A DNA stretch of 64,000 nucleotides, taken from assembly GCA_021030915.1 (NCBI GenBank), contig JAGEMR010000132.1:1-64000 (forward strand), read 5' to 3'. Both the position numbers and the translations under genes were made by a program. Source of the stretch: Astrothelium macrocarpum (Eukaryota; Ascomycota; Dothideomycetes; Trypetheliales; Trypetheliaceae). Every line of letters begins with the position of its first letter. The first letter of the stretch is position 1. The notes below the pieces were generated by a model that worked only from the letters and a program-made list of their open reading frames with translations, had not been told where the DNA came from and did not search any database. Of the stretch, positions 59,620 through 64,000 are shown piece after piece.

Positions 59620-60345
59620 ATGCTTAAGCTCACATTCCTTACACTAGCTTTAGTAGCCTTACTGGTCGCTGCTCAGTCTTCGACTCCCTCTGGATCTATC
59701 ATGACCATGGGCAGCAGCACAATGGCAATGAGTGCAATGTCGAGCTCCGCATCAATGCCGTCAATGTGGAGCTCCGTATCAATGCCATCAATGGTGTCGA
59801 GCTCGAAAAACCCAGAGACATCGGCACCTTATACAATCACAGCGCTTCCAGCTGTCAAATCGGCAGACTCATGCGTCTTCAATTGTCTGATCCCCATCGG
59901 TCTCGCGAATTCCAGCGGATGCGACGATGTGACCAATGATTGTGCGTGTCTGAGCGCTCCACCAGACGTCGTCGACTTCCTCAGTAGCTGTGTTCAGACA
60001 GTTTGCAAGTCCAGTACTTCTGCTTTTGCCTCATCCACTGCCGGCTTGTATCAGAGTTATTGCGCGAGCATGTATCCTGCTGCAATCCTAGCCCAAGCGA
60101 CATCCGTTGCATCAATGTCGGATGCGAATGCTTCTGCGTCGGGCATGTCCGCAACTACAAGTGCCACCACTTCGGCCGCAAAGGCTCCGTCTTCTTCGTC
60201 TTCTGCTCAAGCGGGAGAGCGAATCAAGATAGCTCCCATGTAAGCTTTCTTTCCAACTATCTGGCCCATTTCGCAGAGTATTGACATTTCCAACAGGAGC
60301 CTCGCGAGCTTCGTTATCGCCGTGCTGGCTCTATTCGATTTGTGA
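59620..60345 (+). CDS. CFEM-domain GPI-anchored protein with Met-rich region
   Basis: Two exons, 59620..60239 and 60297..60345, give 222 residues. A signal peptide (MLKLTFLTLALVALLVAAQ) is followed by a stretch (about 28-60) with ten Met among Ser residues (MTMGSSTMAMSAMSSS), a likely soft-metal binding tail. The CFEM domain follows with eight cysteines (SCVFNC, GCDD, NDCACLS, SSC, TVC, SYC). CFEM proteins bind heme or iron at the cell surface, and an Asp in the CDDVTNDC segment would be the axial ligand. A Ser/Thr/Ala-rich spacer leads to a C-terminal hydrophobic segment in exon 2 (SLASFVIAVLALFDL), a GPI signal that is lost if the 57-bp intron is not removed. It is divergent from the X325-like gene. 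Confidence 0.85.
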
Positions 60346-61968
60346 AGGGCACGCCAGTGATATCTTGGGGAGTCAGGAGAAAAGGAGGCTGGCAAATCGG
60401 GATCTGTTGTCAAGATGTCCCTTGGCAAAGCTTTGCGATGGGCTGCGTCACAAAGCTTCGGACATGGTTTGGTCAATTCAGCAGGCACTAAGCCCTTCGT
60501 AGAAAGTCTGGTTTGGAACAAAAGTTCCATTTCACCTCACTGCATAGCCGCACTCCGTACACGGTCTGACTATCTTTTACTGCTGCCAAAGATTGGCAAA
60601 ATATGGACACTACTAGGACCTTCTCGCAATCTCTTGTGCGTACAGGTCAAGGTTTCGGCGACTGCATCGGCAATTAAATCAATAGGAAATGAGCGAGGCA
60701 AAAGCAATGCAGTCTGATTCGCTTGACTGTGTTCCGCTTGACCGTGATAACCTTTTATAACACATACCTCGCTCTGCTCGTGTACAAACTCTCGCTGAGC
60801 CCCTTTTCCACGGCCAATTAGAGTGATTAGACGCGAATCCAAAGAATGTACGGGCATTGCGCGATCCCTTGGACGCTATCTAATAGTGGACTGTGCTATG
60901 CTATCGCAAGTCTACGACATCTCTACTTAGATTTCGACCTCGCTTTTTCTTCTCAGGCGTTGTATTTCAGCGGGCATTTAGTCAACACACCGAACCATTT
61001 GGCAATTTCAGCATGCAGAGTCGGTCCAAAACCCCACGAATCGTTATGAACACATCCTTGAGATCGGTATGTCCGATGAACCGAATCGGCGACAGCTGCG
61101 TTGAACTGCACAACGCCACAACGTGGGGGTAACCCAAATTCTATCAATAATGTGGTTGCAGAGTCGATGCTGCGTACCATGGATTCATCGGGATCAATAT
61201 GCTATACGTGCCTATACCGTCCAACGCTCCTCACCATTGTTAACGGTATCATTTCCATAAGACTTTCAGGCAAGCGGTCTACCTAGTCCATTCAACTCCC
61301 TTACATACGGCGACTCAACCTGCTCTTTTGGCTGAATCAAAAATCGGATCATCAATCGCAAGGCGTGCAAATTCGGGTATCAGAAAGATTCTGCGACTGT
61401 GATGACAGAAGCCCGCATGGCGCAAAGTCACCCTTTGTGCCATTACTGAGCCATTTTGCCGTCAGTCTATTCGTTTTGTATGGATACAATCATCGAGGCC
61501 TTACTAATTGAGACAACGTGTCGCCCTCGACTGAACACTAATTACATATAGTTCTCGAGAGAAACTACCTGAAACTGAGTCATACCAACATCTCAATGGC
61601 CTAATTTCCTATTGGATATAACCATGGGCTCGAACATCATTTGAATGTAGACAACAATACGGAGCCCTATAGAGCGAGGAATTCATTATATGGTGACTCT
61701 TCAGCCAGCGTCAATGATCATTAGAACAAGAAGGTATCATATCATTGTTGAGGAGATTGCTGCAGCTGCAACAGAGCTCGAAACTGGTCACTACGGTTGA
61801 TGCTCTCTCATTCTACACACAGACACACTCACTCAGTGAATCCGTTACCTTTTATTTACAAAACCTTGGCGCGGGACTACACTAGCTTCTCGACTCATTA
61901 CAAATTTCCGCACCTCTTTCACGACGTCCACCCAGTCATTCCCAACGACTGGTGACCCTGTCACGAAA
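60346..61968. other. Long intergenic stretch, nothing recognised
   Basis: Frames up to about 107 codons occur on both strands, without start context, splice partners or family resemblance. No repeat or RNA gene was seen. Confidence 0.5.
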
Positions 61969-63326
61969 ATGTCTTCGGCTGACGGTTCACTGTCTTCCAC
62001 CTCAATAACTCTTCCCCTCATTAACGTGGCGCGCCTCAACCTTGGTCCACTGACAACAACATTTACCCCACCGGCATCATGCGCGCCTGGGCTGGACGAG
62101 CAGCCTGGAATTTTTTATGCGACATTTGCTTTAAGCTGCGATTCAAGCTATCTCGTAGATGATACATCCTGCTGGCCACCTTCAACTGGCGAAATACATG
62201 TGGCAACTCCACTTTTGGGCTATGGAGTCTACTCCCCTGGTTACATCTGTCCTGTCGGCTACACCACTGCTTGTCTCCGAGATGCAACTGATGTCTCAAG
62301 TCAGAATCCTGGCCAAATTACTCCCTCTTCGAGCTTCTCATTTCTGTACACTCCAACAGGCGCAGAACATGCTGTCGGATGCTGTCCAATGTGAGTATCT
62401 CCATTACTTCCGCATCTCTCTTTTTTAAGTCACTAATAACCGAGTCTGTGATCAGTGGTTTATCCTGCATTAACCGATACGCAGAATTTGAAAATTTTGA
62501 CGTTCAAACGTGTTTCGGGATTATGACTTCCACTATTGTCCCGGCGACAGGTTGTACTGTATCAACAACTGTTACCCTGCCGGTATCTTCTGCAAGCTCA
62601 ATGTTTTTATGGGGTCCTCTCGTGCAGCTAATATACCAGGCCAGCGATCTGCCAGGTTTTCACCCGCCACTTCGGAACTCTACGATAAACAACGCAAATG
62701 ATACGATAACTCCAGCCATTTCGGCATCTACAACGCCTGCAACAAATCCAAGTTTTGACCGTCCGGACATCCACCATGTTTCTGGCAGCGTAATCGCGGG
62801 TATTGTGGTTGGCGCTTTGACGGGGCTTGCCTTGCTTCTCACAGCCGTTTGGTTCTTACTCTGGGCGGGACAACGGCGGAGGAGAAAGGGCGATAATAAT
62901 ACTGGACTGGTGGATGAGTGGCTAAAGCCAGAGTTGCCAGGTAAAACTAAGACAATGTATGAAGTTAGCGGGGAAAACGTACAGGAACTCCCGACAAATA
63001 CGACGAATATTCCTCAAGAGCTTGAGGTACCACACGTAGCCCAGGAGCTCGAAGCACCGCATACAAGGCAGGATTTGGGGGGATCGGGAGAGATGTACGA
63101 ATTGCATGATGAATCAGTAATGCATGCGCTACCCATCAACACTCTAAATGAGCCCGGGCAAATGCGTTTGGAGTCCGAAAATGGCGATTCTAAAGATAAC
63201 TCGATAATGTGTACAGAATCCGCTAGCGCTGCTGACAATGGCGATGGTCGTGGTCGTGGTCGAAATACATTAGTCAGTAAGGCAAAGGCAAGGAGATTGG
63301 GACTGGTAGAGCGAGAAACGCATTAG
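61969..63326 (+). CDS. Single-pass membrane protein with Cys-rich ectodomain
   Basis: Two exons, 61969..62390 and 62456..63326, with a 65-bp GTGAGT..CAG intron, give 430 residues. The N-terminal 240 residues carry about ten cysteines with LNLGPLTTTFTPPASC, SCWPPST, GYICPVGYTTAC and GCCPIGLSC, a pattern common in fungal surface proteins of unknown function. There is no signal peptide; the single helix (VIAGIVVGALTGLALLLTAV) followed by RRRRK suggests a type III orientation with the Cys-rich part outside. The cytosolic tail (about 140 residues) contains short repeated words (QELEVPH, QELEAPH) and ends basic. Such proteins are often compared to wall sensors, but no kinase or adaptor motif was seen. 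Confidence 0.75.
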
Positions 63327-64000
63327 AGTCTTTGCAATTTTCACTTTCCCTTATGAATGGAAAGTCTATGAGTCGGACGATGTCGATTGGGCTGTGCCTT
63401 GTGACCAAGGTAAAACCCAAAAAGACTGAAACGATGGATTTGATTAATTGAGTTTTGCGCAGATCATGCGTGTTGGAAATGATTGGACTATGGAATGTCA
63501 AAAGAGATGTTATTGTCCAGGCGCCAACGGCATAAAAGACGAGCCAAATCGAGGCTGCCACCCAACCAAATTCTAGCTTTTTGCTACAAATTAGAATCAC
63601 AATCGATTTCGATGGCTAGGTAAACAATTACGATTTTGATAAGGCCTCAACCAAGTTGACTTATATTTGTATAACTAATGTTACTACTTGTCATTTTGGC
63701 AAGTTCTGTCAGACTCAAGTACCCGAACTTATATATTTTAAAATTCCACTGAGCGATCATAAGCTTTTTTGCCAGAAACATGGAGTCTAGGCAAAAAAAG
63801 CAAAGAAAGAAGGAAAAAAAATAGAGGGTGAAAATATGATGCTTGATTTGTTTCGATGGTTCTGTTTTGTGATGAAACTGGGTAGTCGTTTTCAAGCAAA
63901 CTTTGATGATGTGGCCAAATGCTCGTGTTGGCAAAAATTTCCCCCGGAGTAACATCGCAGTGGGTATCAGCAAAGAGATCGGATACTGACAGTTTGAATG
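63327..64000. other. Window end, nothing firmly recognised
   Basis: Two minus-strand frames (63274-63600 with a hydrophobic start, and 63647-63973) could belong to a gene continuing past the window, but neither shows a family motif. A poly-A/AG-rich stretch lies at about 63790-63830. Confidence 0.4.

Noticed and set aside
63274..63600. 108-codon minus-strand frame with a hydrophobic start
   Set aside because: Overlaps the end of the membrane-protein gene and shows no motif; may be chance or the edge of a gene outside the window.
1..64000. tRNA, rRNA and CRISPR search by eye
   Set aside because: No tRNA B-box with a matching cloverleaf, no rRNA-like stretch and no regularly spaced direct repeats with unique spacers were found; a covariance-model scan would settle the tRNA question.

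Overview
This window looks like nuclear DNA of a filamentous ascomycete, most plausibly a Dothideomycete; that class-level placement is inference from gene content. Genes are spread over both strands. They carry short spliceosomal introns (about 46-80 bp, GT-AG, with one GC-AG), there are no operons, and conserved eukaryotic housekeeping genes (NOT1, RAD26, ISA2, TMA23, an F-BAR/SH3 cytokinesis protein, an OSCA/TMEM63-type channel, an RBR ubiquitin ligase) sit beside typical filamentous-fungal families (HeLo-like and NLR/NACHT proteins, CFEM, X325/BIM1-like, DUF7137, GH5 cellulase). No tRNA, rRNA or CRISPR array was recognised. Exon boundaries were read by eye from frame, splice consensus and family alignment from memory.

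Layout. 1-1.19 kb is an extremely AT-rich tract of the kind left by repeat-induced mutation. 2.3-15.9 kb holds three housekeeping genes: TMA23-like (-), NOT1 (-) and a HOF1/Imp2-like F-BAR gene (+). NOT1 and the F-BAR gene share a divergent promoter region. 16.2-20.0 kb holds a broken HeLo-like gene (-) head-to-head with an NB-ARC/TPR NLR gene (+). 20-24.2 kb is sparse (a doubtful spliced ORF and a small secreted protein). 24.2-30.3 kb has the RBR E3 ligase and the stress-gated channel. 31.5-34.9 kb has a TPR relic and a NACHT gene. 35.9-44.8 kb has a GST, an N-myristoylation candidate, ISA2 and RAD26. 45.3-50.5 kb has a DUF7137 surface protein, an MFS sugar transporter and an F-box-like Cys-rich protein. 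51.8-54.6 kb has a RNase H-fold protein whose catalytic Asp residues are replaced, and a GH5 cellulase. 55.9-60.3 kb is a run of three metal-handling genes. 62-63.3 kb is a single-pass membrane protein.

Two groups appear to work together. (1) At 16.2-20.0 kb the NLR can be read with a 29-residue first exon. It carries a motif resembling two repeats at the C-terminus of the adjacent HeLo-like gene. This is the architecture of HET-s/NWD2-type amyloid signalling pairs (NLR sensor plus membrane-targeting effector), with the effector inactivated here by one frameshift and one nonsense codon. (2) At 55.9-60.3 kb a ferric-reductase-like metalloreductase with a Met-rich N-terminus, an X325/BIM1-like copper protein and a Met-rich GPI-anchored CFEM protein are adjacent, suggesting a surface copper/iron acquisition cluster.
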